This document shows positions 36,105 through 44,937 of a DNA stretch of 64,000 nt, one piece after another. Position 1 is the stretch's first letter. The number at the start of each line of letters is the position of its first letter. The stretch covers positions 62,001 to 126,000 of the forward strand of contig NZ_JAPRAQ010000001.1 in the NCBI RefSeq assembly GCF_029989365.1, given 5' to 3'. Origin of the DNA: Bradyrhizobium sp. Arg816 (lineage in GTDB: Bacteria; Pseudomonadota; Alphaproteobacteria; Rhizobiales; Xanthobacteraceae). A program made the translations under genes and the position numbers. Below the pieces are notes generated by a model. The model saw only the letters and a program-made list of their open reading frames with translations. It searched no databases and was not told where the DNA came from.

Positions 36105-37349
36105 ATGCATCCCTCGCAAAACTCCCCCCGCACCGGCCGTTTCCGCCGCCTCCTCGGCGGCGTCGCCATCGTGGGCGCCCTCGCCGTGGCCGGCGCGATC
36201 GCGACCGGCCACTACTTCCGTGCCGCCCAAGCCACGGCAACGGCTGCCGCTGCCGAGCAGGCCGTCTCGGTCACCGTCGCGATGATCGAACCCAAGCAGA
36301 CCGTGCTGTGGGACGATTTCTCCGGCCGGCTCGAGGCCATCAACCGTGTCGAGCTTCGTCCCCGCGTGGCCGGTGCGATCCTTGCGACCAACTTCACCGA
36401 AGGCGCGCTGGTGAAGGCCGGCGATGTGCTGTTCAAGATCGATCCGGCACCTTACGCCGCGGAGGTCGACAAGGCCAACGCCCAGCTCGAGGCTGCCAAG
36501 GCGCGCGTCGTGTTCACCCAGAGCGAGCTCGAGCGCGGCGCGCAGCTGGTCGGCAATGCCGTGGTCACGCGGCGCGACTACGACCAGCGCGACAACGCCA
36601 ATCGTGAAGCCATCGCCAACGTGAAGGCCGCCGAAGCGACGCTCCAGACCGCAAAGCTCAATCTCGACTACACCGAGGTGCGTGCGCCCGTAGACGGCCG
36701 CGTGGGCAAGTTCGAGATCACCGTCGGCAATCTCGTCGCCGCCGGCACCGCCTCCCCGGTGCTGACCTCGCTGGTGTCGGTCAATCCGATCTACGCCTCG
36801 TTCGATGCGGATGAAGAGGTCGTGCTGCGCGCGCTGAACTCGATCGCGGATACCTCCGGCCAACGCGGCAAGCTCGACCAGATCCCGGTGGAAATGACGA
36901 CATCCGGCGGTCTCTCGGCGAAGGGTCACATCCAGCTCATCGACAACCAGGTCAACGGCCAGAGCGGCACCATCCGGGTCCGCGCGGTGTTTCGGAACGA
37001 GGACGGGCGTCTCATCCCCGGCCAGTTCGCCCGCGTGCGCATGGGCCAGCCGAAGCAGCAGACGCTGGTGATGATCGACGAGCGCGCGATCGGCACCGAC
37101 CAGGACAAGAAGTTCGTGATGGGGGTCGGCGACGACAGCCGTGCGGTCTACCGGCCGATCACGCTCGGCGGCTCGGTCGACGGCCTTCGCATCGTGACGG
37201 CGGGGCTGAAGCCCGGCGATCGCATCATCGTCAACGGTCTCCAGCGCGTGCGTCCGGGTGCGCTGCTCAAGACGGAGGTCGCGGCGATGGGTGCGCGTGG
37301 ACCGCAGCAGGCCTCCAACCACAGCAACCAGGATGTGGTGCAACGCTAG
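36105..37349 (+). CDS. RND efflux periplasmic adaptor (AcrA/MexE-like)
   Basis: This 414-residue membrane fusion protein has an N-terminal membrane anchor (about residues 17-37) without a lipobox Cys. The order is barrel-sandwich, helical hairpin, beta-barrel: FSGRLEAINRVELRPRVAGAI near residue 67, alpha-hairpin EVDKANAQLEAAKARVVFTQ, then DYTEVRAPVDGRVGKFEITVGNLV in two blocks, and the C-terminal KPGDRIIVNGLQRVRPG. It links the RND pump to an outer-membrane channel, which is not encoded here. Confidence 0.92.
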   Translation: MHPSQNSPRTGRFRRLLGGVAIVGALAVAGAIATGHYFRAAQATATAAAAEQAVSVTVAMIEPKQTVLWDDFSGRLEAINRVELRPRVAGAILATNFTEGALVKAGDVLFKIDPAPYAAEVDKANAQLEAAKARVVFTQSELERGAQLVGNAVVTRRDYDQRDNANREAIANVKAAEATLQTAKLNLDYTEVRAPVDGRVGKFEITVGNLVAAGTASPVLTSLVSVNPIYASFDADEEVVLRALNSIADTSGQRGKLDQIPVEMTTSGGLSAKGHIQLIDNQVNGQSGTIRVRAVFRNEDGRLIPGQFARVRMGQPKQQTLVMIDERAIGTDQDKKFVMGVGDDSRAVYRPITLGGSVDGLRIVTAGLKPGDRIIVNGLQRVRPGALLKTEVAAMGARGPQQASNHSNQDVVQR

Positions 37350-37355
37350 CTACAT

Positions 37356-37418
37356 CATTCCGGGCCGCGCGCCCGGAATGACCAAGTCATAACGACCAAG
37401 ACATAACGACCAAGACAT
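37356..37418. repeat. Hairpin followed by 14-base tandem repeats between adaptor and pump genes
   Basis: CATTCCGGGC and GCCCGGAATG form a 10-base stem (37356-37380), a REP-like hairpin. It runs into 2.8 tandem copies of GACCAAGACATAAC (37380-37418; the first copy has T for A). In a transcript this could tune the adaptor-to-pump ratio. Confidence 0.6.
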
Positions 37419-37498
37419 CGCATCTCGATTCCGGGTTCGTGGGCGTCGCCTACGTCCCGGAGTAACGGGAGAGCTGTCGCTCGCGTAGGGGCAAAGCC

Positions 37499-40400
37499 AT
37501 GAATCTCTCAAAGTTCTTTATCGACCGTCCGATCTTCGCCGGCGTGCTGTCCGTCCTGATCTTCCTCGCAGGCCTGATCTCGCTGTTCGCGATGCCGATC
37601 TCGGAATATCCGGACGTGGTGCCGCCCTCGGTGCTGGTGCGCGCGACCTATCCCGGCGCCAATCCCAAGGTGATCGCCGAGACGGTGGCAACCCCGATCG
37701 AGGAGCAGATCAACGGCGTCGAAGGCATGCTCTACATGTCGAGCCAGGCGACCACCGACGGCGCCATGACGCTGACGGTGACGTTCCGGCTCGGCACCGA
37801 TCCTGACAAGGCGACGCAGCTGGTGCAGAACCGCGTGCAGCAGGCCGAGCCGCGCCTGCCGGCCGTGGTGCGTCAGCTCGGCATCATCACCAAGAAATCG
37901 TCCCCCGACCTCACCATGGTCGTGCATTTGCTGTCGCCGAACAACCGCTACGACATGACGTATTTGCGCAACTATGCCGTCCTCAACGTCAAGGACCGGC
38001 TGGCGCGCATCGACGGCGTCGGCGACGTCCAGCTCTACGGCGCCGGCGATTATTCGATGCGGGTCTGGGTCGATCCGCAGAAGGCGGCCGAGCATGGCCT
38101 GACCGCGAGCGACATCGTCAAGTCGATCCAGGCGCAGAACGTCGAAGCCGCCGCCGGCGTCGTCGGCTCCTCCCCCAACGTCAAGGGCATCGACCTGCAA
38201 CTCTCCGTCAATGCGGAAGGACGGCTCGCCAACGAGGAGCAGTTCGGCGACATCGTGGTCAAGACCGGCACGCGCGGCGAAGTGGTTCGCTTACGCGACG
38301 TCGCCCGCATCGAGCTTGGCGCCTCCGAATACGGCCTGCGTTCGCTGCTCGACAACAAGCAGGCGGTGGCGATCCCGATCTTCCAGGCGCCGGGCTCCAA
38401 CGCGCTCGAGATCTCCGACCACGTCCGCGCCACCATGGCCGAGATCAAGAAGAACATGCCGGAGGGCGTGTCCTACCAGATCGTCTACGATCCCACCCAG
38501 TTCGTGCGCTCCTCGATCGAGGCCGTGATCCATACGCTGCTGGAGGCGATCGCGCTGGTGGTGCTGGTCGTGATCCTGTTCCTCCAGACCTGGCGCGCCT
38601 CGATCATTCCGCTGCTGGCGGTGCCCGTGTCGATCGTCGGCACCTTCGCCGTGATGCACGTGTTCGGCTTCTCCATCAACGCGCTCAGCCTGTTCGGCCT
38701 GGTGCTCGCCATCGGCATCGTCGTCGACGACGCCATCGTCGTGGTCGAGAACGTCGAGCGCAACATCGAGGGTGGACTGTCGCCGCGCGACGCCACCTAC
38801 CAGGCGATGCGCGAGGTCTCCGGTCCGATCATCGCGATCGCGATGGTGCTGATCGCGGTGTTCGTGCCGCTCGCCTTCATCTCCGGCCTGACCGGGCAGT
38901 TCTACAAGCAGTTCGCGCTGACCATCGCGATCTCGACCGTGATCTCCGCCGTCAACTCGCTGACGCTCTCGCCGGCCCTGTCGGCGCTGCTGCTCAAGGG
39001 CCACAACGAGCCGAAGGACCGGCTGACGATCATCATGGAAAAGAGCCTCGGCTGGTTCTTCCGCGGCTTCAACAAGGCCTTCACACGTTCGTCGGACAAT
39101 TACAGCGGCACCGTCACCAAGGTGATCTCGGGCAAGGCCGCGGTGATGGGCCTCTATGTGGTGCTGGTCGGCCTCACCGCCTTGCTGTTCCAGCAGGTGC
39201 CGAGCGGCTTCGTCCCCGGCCAGGACAAGCAGTACCTGGTCGGCTTCTCGCGGCTGCCCGATGGCGCCACGCTCGACCGTACCGAGGAGGTGATCCGCAA
39301 GATGAGCGACATCGCGCTGACCCAGCCCGGCGTCGAGAGTTCTGTCGCGTTTCCCGGCCTGTCGATCTCCGGCTTCACCAACTCGTCCAATGCCGGCATC
39401 GTGTTCTCGACGCTGAAACCGTTCGACGAGCGCAAGGGGCCGGCCCTGAGTGGGAATGCCATCGCGGCCGACCTCAACAAAAAATATTCCGGCATCCAGG
39501 AAGCCTTCATCGCCATGTTCCCGCCGCCGCCGGTCAACGGCCTCGGCACCATCGGCGGCTTCAAGCTCCAGATCGAGGACCGTGCCGGTCTCGGCTATGA
39601 AGCGCTGAACGAGGCGACCAAGGCGTTCATGACGGCGATGCAGAAGGCGCCGGAGATCGCCGGCGTGTTCTCGAGTTTCCAGGTCAACGTGCCCCAGCTC
39701 TTTGCCGACATCGACCGCACCAAGGCGCTCCAGTTGGGCGTGCCCGTGACCGAGGTGTTCAACACGCTCCAGATTTACCTCGGTTCCTACTACGTCAACG
39801 ACTTCAACAAGTTTGGCCGCACCTATTCCGTCTACGTCCAGGCCGACGCGCCGTTCCGCGCCCGCGCCGACGACATCAGGCAGTTGAAGGTCCGCTCGTC
39901 CTCCGGCGACATGGTGCCGCTGTCGGCGCTGCTGACGATCCGCCAGAGCGCCGGACCTGAGCGCGCGATCCGCTACAACGGCTTCCTGTCCTCCGACATC
40001 AACGCGGCCGCTGCGCCCGGCTTTTCGTCGGGGCAGGCCCAGGAGGTCGCGACGCGGATCGCGGCGGAGACATTGCCGCCCGGCTTCGCCTTCGAATGGA
40101 CCGACCTGACCTATCAGGAGTTCATCGCCGGCAATTCCGGCCTCTGGGTGTTCCCGCTGGCGATCCTGCTGGTGTTCCTAGTGCTGGCCGCGCTCTACGA
40201 GAGCCTGACCCTGCCGCTCTCGATCATCATGATCGTGCCGATGGGCCTATTGGCGGCGATGTTCGGCGTCTGGATCACGAAGGGCGACAACAACGTCTTT
40301 ACCCAGATCGGATTGATCGTGCTGGTCGGCCTCTCCGCCAAGAACGCCATCCTGATCGTCGAATTCGCGCGTGAGCTCGAATTCGCGGGACGCACGCCGA

Positions 40401-40699
40401 TCCGGGCCGCGATCGAGGCGAGCCGCTTACGGCTGCGTCCGATCCTGATGACGTCGATGGCGTTCATCATGGGCGTCTTGCCGCTCGTGCTCTCGACCGG
40501 CGCGGGCTCGGAGATGCGACGCGCGATGGGCGTCGCGGTGTTCTCCGGCATGATCGGCGTCACCGTGTTCGGCCTGTTCCTGACACCGGTGTTCTATGTG
40601 CTGCTCAGAACCATCACCGGCAACAAACCGCTGGTGCATCACAGCAGCGACACCAGCGCCGCGCCGGTCCAGGGCCTTCACGAAGTCCAAGGGCACTAG
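37499..40699 (+). CDS. RND efflux pump, HAE1 family (AcrB/MexB-like)
   Basis: This 1066-residue inner-membrane pump starts MNLSKFFIDRPIFAGVLSVL. It shows the HAE1 signatures: the TM4 proton-relay aspartate pair in GIVVDDAIVVVENVERN (about residues 403-419), the periplasmic porter block EEQINGVEGMLYMSSQ, and GLSAKNAILIVEFA in TM10-11. It exports drugs, dyes or lipophilic compounds with the upstream adaptor under the divergent TetR. Its stop shares four bases with the convergent TSUP stop. Confidence 0.95.
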   Translation: MNLSKFFIDRPIFAGVLSVLIFLAGLISLFAMPISEYPDVVPPSVLVRATYPGANPKVIAETVATPIEEQINGVEGMLYMSSQATTDGAMTLTVTFRLGTDPDKATQLVQNRVQQAEPRLPAVVRQLGIITKKSSPDLTMVVHLLSPNNRYDMTYLRNYAVLNVKDRLARIDGVGDVQLYGAGDYSMRVWVDPQKAAEHGLTASDIVKSIQAQNVEAAAGVVGSSPNVKGIDLQLSVNAEGRLANEEQFGDIVVKTGTRGEVVRLRDVARIELGASEYGLRSLLDNKQAVAIPIFQAPGSNALEISDHVRATMAEIKKNMPEGVSYQIVYDPTQFVRSSIEAVIHTLLEAIALVVLVVILFLQTWRASIIPLLAVPVSIVGTFAVMHVFGFSINALSLFGLVLAIGIVVDDAIVVVENVERNIEGGLSPRDATYQAMREVSGPIIAIAMVLIAVFVPLAFISGLTGQFYKQFALTIAISTVISAVNSLTLSPALSALLLKGHNEPKDRLTIIMEKSLGWFFRGFNKAFTRSSDNYSGTVTKVISGKAAVMGLYVVLVGLTALLFQQVPSGFVPGQDKQYLVGFSRLPDGATLDRTEEVIRKMSDIALTQPGVESSVAFPGLSISGFTNSSNAGIVFSTLKPFDERKGPALSGNAIAADLNKKYSGIQEAFIAMFPPPPVNGLGTIGGFKLQIEDRAGLGYEALNEATKAFMTAMQKAPEIAGVFSSFQVNVPQLFADIDRTKALQLGVPVTEVFNTLQIYLGSYYVNDFNKFGRTYSVYVQADAPFRARADDIRQLKVRSSSGDMVPLSALLTIRQSAGPERAIRYNGFLSSDINAAAAPGFSSGQAQEVATRIAAETLPPGFAFEWTDLTYQEFIAGNSGLWVFPLAILLVFLVLAALYESLTLPLSIIMIVPMGLLAAMFGVWITKGDNNVFTQIGLIVLVGLSAKNAILIVEFARELEFAGRTPIRAAIEASRLRLRPILMTSMAFIMGVLPLVLSTGAGSEMRRAMGVAVFSGMIGVTVFGLFLTPVFYVLLRTITGNKPLVHHSSDTSAAPVQGLHEVQGH

Positions 40700-41424
40700 A
40701 TCAGGGAAATCCCTGAAAGCAACAACAGAACGAGCACGGTCTTGCGAAAGACCGTCTCGTTGACCCGGTGAAAGGCGATCACACCCAGCCCTGAGCCGGC
40801 GAACAGTGCCGGCAGGCTGATCGCGAGGTCGACGAACACCTTGGACGACAGGTCCTGGTGCCCGACCAGCAACGCGATCGCAAAGACCTGCATCGCGGCG
40901 ATGAAGGGCTGCACCAGGCCGCGCTGCTCGCTCTTAGGCATGCCGCGCATGTCGCACCAGATTGTGGGGATTGCGCCGGGCATCGCGGTCAGGCCGCCGA
41001 TCAGCCCTCCCCCGAATCCGATCAGTGCGACCCAGTGCCGGCCGACGGCTTCGCCGGCCGTGACCAACGTCGGTCGCAGCAACATGTAGGCCGCATAGAG
41101 CGCGACGATGATGCCGAAGCCGCGCCGCAGCAGATGCGTGTCCGTGGATTGCAACAGCGACACCGCGATGGGAACGCCGATCAATCCGCCGACGATCAGC
41201 AGCAGACTGCCCTCCCACCGGATGCTGCGCCGAAGCGCCCACAGATTGGTGGCCTGCACGCCGATGCTGCACGCCATCATCAGCGGCACGGCCTCCAGCG
41301 GCTGAAACACGCGAAGCAGAATCGCGCCCGCCACGGCCGAGAACGCGAAGCCCGAGAGCCCCGAGACGAAGGCGCCGGCGAACACGGCGACACTCACGAG
41401 AAGGCTGGTCGTGATATCAGGCAC
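40696..41424 (-). CDS. TSUP family permease (TauE/SafE, DUF81)
   Basis: This is a 242-residue protein with about eight membrane spans and the family's two repeated halves (GAFVSGLSGFAFSAVAGAIL near residue 16 and GFGGGLIGGLTAMPG near 135). Start is a GTG behind GGAGAA. TSUP members move sulfite, sulfoacetate or similar anions; the substrate here is unknown. Confidence 0.85.
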   Translation of the reverse strand: MPDITTSLLVSVAVFAGAFVSGLSGFAFSAVAGAILLRVFQPLEAVPLMMACSIGVQATNLWALRRSIRWEGSLLLIVGGLIGVPIAVSLLQSTDTHLLRRGFGIIVALYAAYMLLRPTLVTAGEAVGRHWVALIGFGGGLIGGLTAMPGAIPTIWCDMRGMPKSEQRGLVQPFIAAMQVFAIALLVGHQDLSSKVFVDLAISLPALFAGSGLGVIAFHRVNETVFRKTVLVLLLLSGISLI

Positions 41425-41439
41425 GATGCGTTCTCCGGC

Positions 41440-41679
41440 TCAGTCGTAGGGTGTCTGCGTCGCAGGGACATCGGCAGTCCCGGTGCAGAGCTCCGCATCG
41501 TGCGAATTCAGGAGAGGCCGAGCGACCGGCTGCGCGTGCGAACGCGCCAGCATTGCCAGCCCGACCAGTTGAAGCGTGACGAGCGCCGCCGTCAGCGCGG
41601 CGGCGACAATATTGACGTTACGCCCGTTCGAACGTGGTGCGGCCGGCCGCGCGCTCGCGCGGATCAACTCTGTTGGCAT
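41440..41679 (-). CDS. Small single-span membrane protein, 79 aa
   Basis: From ATG 41679 (AGAGGA 11 bases before) the protein is 79 residues with one hydrophobic helix (about residues 22-45) and a Pro-rich C-terminus holding one Cys. ATGs at 41700 and 41721 are alternatives. It overlaps the end of the upstream 85-residue gene by 62 bases in another frame. Similar short proteins occur in Bradyrhizobium as I recall; no function known. Confidence 0.5.
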   Translation of the reverse strand: MPTELIRASARPAAPRSNGRNVNIVAAALTAALVTLQLVGLAMLARSHAQPVARPLLNSHDAELCTGTADVPATQTPYD

Positions 41680-41875
41680 TTTCAAAAGTATCCTCTTCAT
41701 TGCAGACGGGAATAATTTCATTCAAACGCGACGTTTCATGCGGCTGCTCCAGCAAATGGCCGTAGCGCCGTAGCGCGCGCTTCGCGTCGATCTCGCGCTG
41801 CGCGCGGAATGCCGCTCCGATGCGGGCGACGATGTCGCGAAACTTGCCGGCCGGAGCTGGTGACGCCTTTCGCAT
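41618..41875 (-). CDS. Small basic protein, 85 aa
   Basis: A strong GAGAGGAGA site seven bases before ATG 41875 supports this gene. The N-terminal half is a basic amphipathic helix (FRDIVARIGAAFRAQREID, KRALRRYGHLLEQP), reminiscent of DUF1127-like short proteins. The C-terminal half is polar. Its 3' end overlaps the next small gene. Function unknown. Confidence 0.6.
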   Translation of the reverse strand: MRKASPAPAGKFRDIVARIGAAFRAQREIDAKRALRRYGHLLEQPHETSRLNEIIPVCNEEDTFENANRVDPRERAAGRTTFERA

Positions 41876-42106
41876 GACAATCTCCTCTCAACTTGCGCGA
41901 GAGATTGATGAGGTTCACTTCCGCTTGCTGTGAGTTGCTTCACACGACAATCGAACGCGTCGAACAAGACAACGTGTGAGTTCTCGTAGAAGAGAGCGCG
42001 GAGAATCGCGTCATTCGATCGAACGACCCGCGATAACTTTCTAATGATGCTGCTGTTTGAACCTATCGCGAGACGGAGCGACTCGCCTGCGCCTTCGGAA
42101 AGCGCG

Positions 42107-43225
42107 TCAGTGCAGAACCGGATTGGAGAATCCAGCCGCGAGCTTGACGAGATCGGCCTGACGCGAGACGCCGGTCTTCGCGAACACCCGATGCAGATGC
42201 GTCTTCACCGTCGTCTCCGCGATGCCGAGCGCCACGGCTGTCTCCGGCACGCCGCCGACCTCGACGATCGATTGCAGGACCCTCAGCTCCGCAGGGGTCA
42301 ACTCGAACGCGCGGTCGATGAGGCCGGCACATGAGCGGCCGTCGAGTTCCGCCTTCCAGATGAACAAGGCGCCGACCGCCGACGTGCGCTCCGCGGCACC
42401 TTCACGCAACAACGACGGCAGTGCGATGACGTGCGCGACGTAGTAGGAGCCGTCATGCGACATCAGCGGAATCTTTCGCCCGGCGGCCGCCGCGACGGCG
42501 ACCTCGCCTGCGTCACGAAAGATATCGCGCAGCGCCGAATTTGCCGCGGAAGATCGTGCCGCCAGCCGGCCCGCGACGGACCGCAGGACATCATCGGCGG
42601 CGAGCAACGTGTCCGCGGCGGGATTGCTGTGGACGATGTTGCAGGCCGTATCGAGCAGGATGACGCCGGCATTCAGCCGGTCCACGACATCGGCGAGCGC
42701 GATCGCCCGCTGCTGCTTCCGCTCGATCGCCCGGTTGATCAGCAGCGCCCGGCTCGCATGCGGAACCAGGAATTGCATCCGCGCCCGCTGCTCCGCATCG
42801 AGCATCCGCTTGCCGGGGATCACGGTGATCAGCATCGGACACGGCGACTTCGACTGTTCCAGAACCACGCCGGCGACATCGACGCAGCCCTGAGGCCGCA
42901 GCCATTCCTGATAGAACCGCCCGCGGCGATATTCGTCGAAATTCACGAGATCGGGGATGTTACGAACCTCGCCATAGCGAGGCAGCCGCGCCAGCGGGTC
43001 GTACTGGGCATAGGTCTCGGCATAGAGCTGGATGTAGTGCGGATCGACACCGCAGTAATAATGCGTCGCGCCGGACTTGCTGACCGGATCCTTCGAAATC
43101 AGCCCGCACGCCTGGCTGCCGATGAACGCATTGAGCTTGACGACGACGTCGCTCCACAACTCAGGGTGGAGACCCGCGTCATATATGTTCTCGATCAACT
43201 CGGACTGTTTGGGAGGTCGGGACAT
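42107..43225 (-). CDS. LuxR-type helix-turn-helix regulator, paralogue A
   Basis: A 372-residue protein from ATG 43225, chosen because it aligns with the start of paralogue B. The N-terminal part (about 1-180, ELIENIYDAGLHPELW, YRRGRFYQEWLRPQGC) is a GAF- or autoinducer-like sensor module. A PAS-like middle (LNAGVILLDTACNIVHSNPAA) comes next. A GerE/LuxR DNA-binding domain (LTPAELRVLQSIVEVGG, IAETTVKTHLHRVFAKTGV) closes it. No LuxI synthase is in the window. Lies 108 bases downstream of paralogue B. Confidence 0.88.
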   Translation of the reverse strand: MSRPPKQSELIENIYDAGLHPELWSDVVVKLNAFIGSQACGLISKDPVSKSGATHYYCGVDPHYIQLYAETYAQYDPLARLPRYGEVRNIPDLVNFDEYRRGRFYQEWLRPQGCVDVAGVVLEQSKSPCPMLITVIPGKRMLDAEQRARMQFLVPHASRALLINRAIERKQQRAIALADVVDRLNAGVILLDTACNIVHSNPAADTLLAADDVLRSVAGRLAARSSAANSALRDIFRDAGEVAVAAAAGRKIPLMSHDGSYYVAHVIALPSLLREGAAERTSAVGALFIWKAELDGRSCAGLIDRAFELTPAELRVLQSIVEVGGVPETAVALGIAETTVKTHLHRVFAKTGVSRQADLVKLAAGFSNPVLH

Positions 43226-43333
43226 CAGAACAGCCAATGGTGACTTGGAGATAGCGAAATGTTCGTCATGCCCGGCGGCACAATTGAGTCTATCGCGGGA
43301 GCAAAAGGTTCAACCCCGACCGCGATTGACCGA

Positions 43334-44446
43334 TCAGTTGACGAGCGGGTTGGAGAATCCGGCCGCGAGCTTGACGAGATCGGCCTGACGCGAAACGCCG
43401 GTCTTGGCAAACACCCGATGCAGATGCGTCTTCGCCGTGGTTTCTGCGATACCGAGCGCTGCCGCCGTTTCCGGGACACCACCGACCTCGACGATCGACA
43501 GGAACACGCGCAGCTCGGCCGGCGTGAGATCGAAGGTCCGTGCGATCAGCTCGCCATAGGACTGTCCGCCAAGCGACACCCTGCGCAGGAGCAGCGCACC
43601 GACCGCATCGACCACCCGCTCGCCGCCATCGCGCAGCACGGACGACAGCGGCAGGATATGCGCGACATAACGCTCGCCGCTGGGTGACAACAGCGGAATC
43701 GCACGGTCCTTCGCGGCAAGCAGGACAATTTCGCTGCCGGTCGCAAGCGCCTCGCGCAGGGTCTGATTGGCCTCCGCACTGCTGGCTACGAGCTGCCCGG
43801 CAACGGACCGAACCACATCGTCGGCGGCAAGCAAGGCGTGGCCGGCCGAATTCGCATGCACCACCCGGCAAAAGGCATCGAGCAGGAAGATGCCGGACGC
43901 CAGATTGTCCAGAACATCCGCCAGCGCCGTCGCCAGTGTCAGTTGCGAGGTGATGGCGCGGTTGATCAGCAGCGCGCGGCTCGCGTGCGGCACAATCAGC
44001 GAGAGCCGATGCTTCATCGCCGGGTCCACCATGCGCCGGCCCGACAGCACCGTCATCATCACGGGACAGCTCGATTTCTCGAGCACAACGTTGGCCGCGT
44101 CGCTGCAACCCTGCGGCTGCATCCACTCCTGGTAAAAGCGCCCTCTCCGGTATTCATCGAAATTGACGAGATCGGGGATGCTGACGATCTCGCCATGCGG
44201 CGGCAGCACCGTCAGCGGATCGAACTTCGAATGGGTTTCTGAATAGAGCCGGATATAGTGCGGGTCGGCCCCGCAATAATAATGGGTCACGCCGAATTTG
44301 CTGATCGAATCCTTGGAAAACAGCCCGCAGGCCTGTCCGCCGACGAAATCGCGGATGCCGGCGACGGCGTTGTTCCACAGCCAGGGATCGAGCCCCGCGT
44401 CATAGATGGACTCGACCAGTTCGGGCAGCTTCCGTGGTCCGTGCAT
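43334..44446 (-). CDS. LuxR-type helix-turn-helix regulator, paralogue B
   Basis: The 370-residue sister of paralogue A has nearly the same motif order (ELVESIYDAGLDPWLW, YRRGRFYQEWMQPQGC, LASGIFLLDAFCRVVHANSAG) and a C-terminal domain almost identical over LFKTG-type blocks (AETTAKTHLHRVFAKTGVSRQADLV in two stretches). In the recognition helix it has TTAKTH where A has TTVKTH. It is a recent tandem duplicate of A. Confidence 0.88.
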   Translation of the reverse strand: MHGPRKLPELVESIYDAGLDPWLWNNAVAGIRDFVGGQACGLFSKDSISKFGVTHYYCGADPHYIRLYSETHSKFDPLTVLPPHGEIVSIPDLVNFDEYRRGRFYQEWMQPQGCSDAANVVLEKSSCPVMMTVLSGRRMVDPAMKHRLSLIVPHASRALLINRAITSQLTLATALADVLDNLASGIFLLDAFCRVVHANSAGHALLAADDVVRSVAGQLVASSAEANQTLREALATGSEIVLLAAKDRAIPLLSPSGERYVAHILPLSSVLRDGGERVVDAVGALLLRRVSLGGQSYGELIARTFDLTPAELRVFLSIVEVGGVPETAAALGIAETTAKTHLHRVFAKTGVSRQADLVKLAAGFSNPLVN

Positions 44447-44553
44447 GGCGTGAAATGGCCTGAGTGATCAATATCACCAAGCATACCACAACCACAGCAT
44501 GCGGCGTCCTCCGATCGGAGGAGGCGCCGCCCCGGAAGGTGAAGCCGGAACGG

Positions 44554-44802
44554 TCATGCCTGGTCCCAGCCGACCTTCTCGGAATTTTCCGACCAGACCG
44601 CCGCGCGATAGACCTCTCGCCCGCCCGCATCCCTGACGCGGATCCAGGCGTCGCGATCACGCAGATCGTCGCGCCAAACGAACAGATGTCTCGCCATCTC
44701 GTCGGCCACGACGAACGTGGCCCTGGCCTGCTCGAAGACCATGCCGCCCGGATCGATCTTCACGACATTGTCGACCAGGAGATCAAAGAAGAAGCGGCGC
44801 AT
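44554..44802 (-). CDS. DUF6894 family small protein
   Basis: This 82-residue protein begins MRRFFFDLLVDNVVKIDPGG and has the family pattern of an aromatic-rich strand, a D-x-x-G turn, then a helix rich in Ala (FEQARATFVVADEMARHL) and a WIRVRDAGGREVYRAAV strand. GGAG lies six bases upstream. Such proteins are abundant and uncharacterised in Bradyrhizobium, often near stress genes. Confidence 0.75.
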   Translation of the reverse strand: MRRFFFDLLVDNVVKIDPGGMVFEQARATFVVADEMARHLFVWRDDLRDRDAWIRVRDAGGREVYRAAVWSENSEKVGWDQA

Positions 44803-44937
44803 TCACAACTCCAACTACAGGCGTCGTCCGAAACACAGCGTCATCGTTCTACTCCTCGCGCTTAGAAGACGTAGTCGGCCGAATGCGGCGCACTGCGATA
44901 GGCACCTGTCTGGTCGCACGAACAGCGCACCGCGCGG

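Noticed and set aside
36084..37343. 419-codon frame opposite the RND adaptor
   Set aside because: Shadow of a gene with complete adaptor motifs on the other strand.
37380..37418. Tandem repeat considered as a CRISPR array
   Set aside because: Units are 14 bases and contiguous with no spacers.
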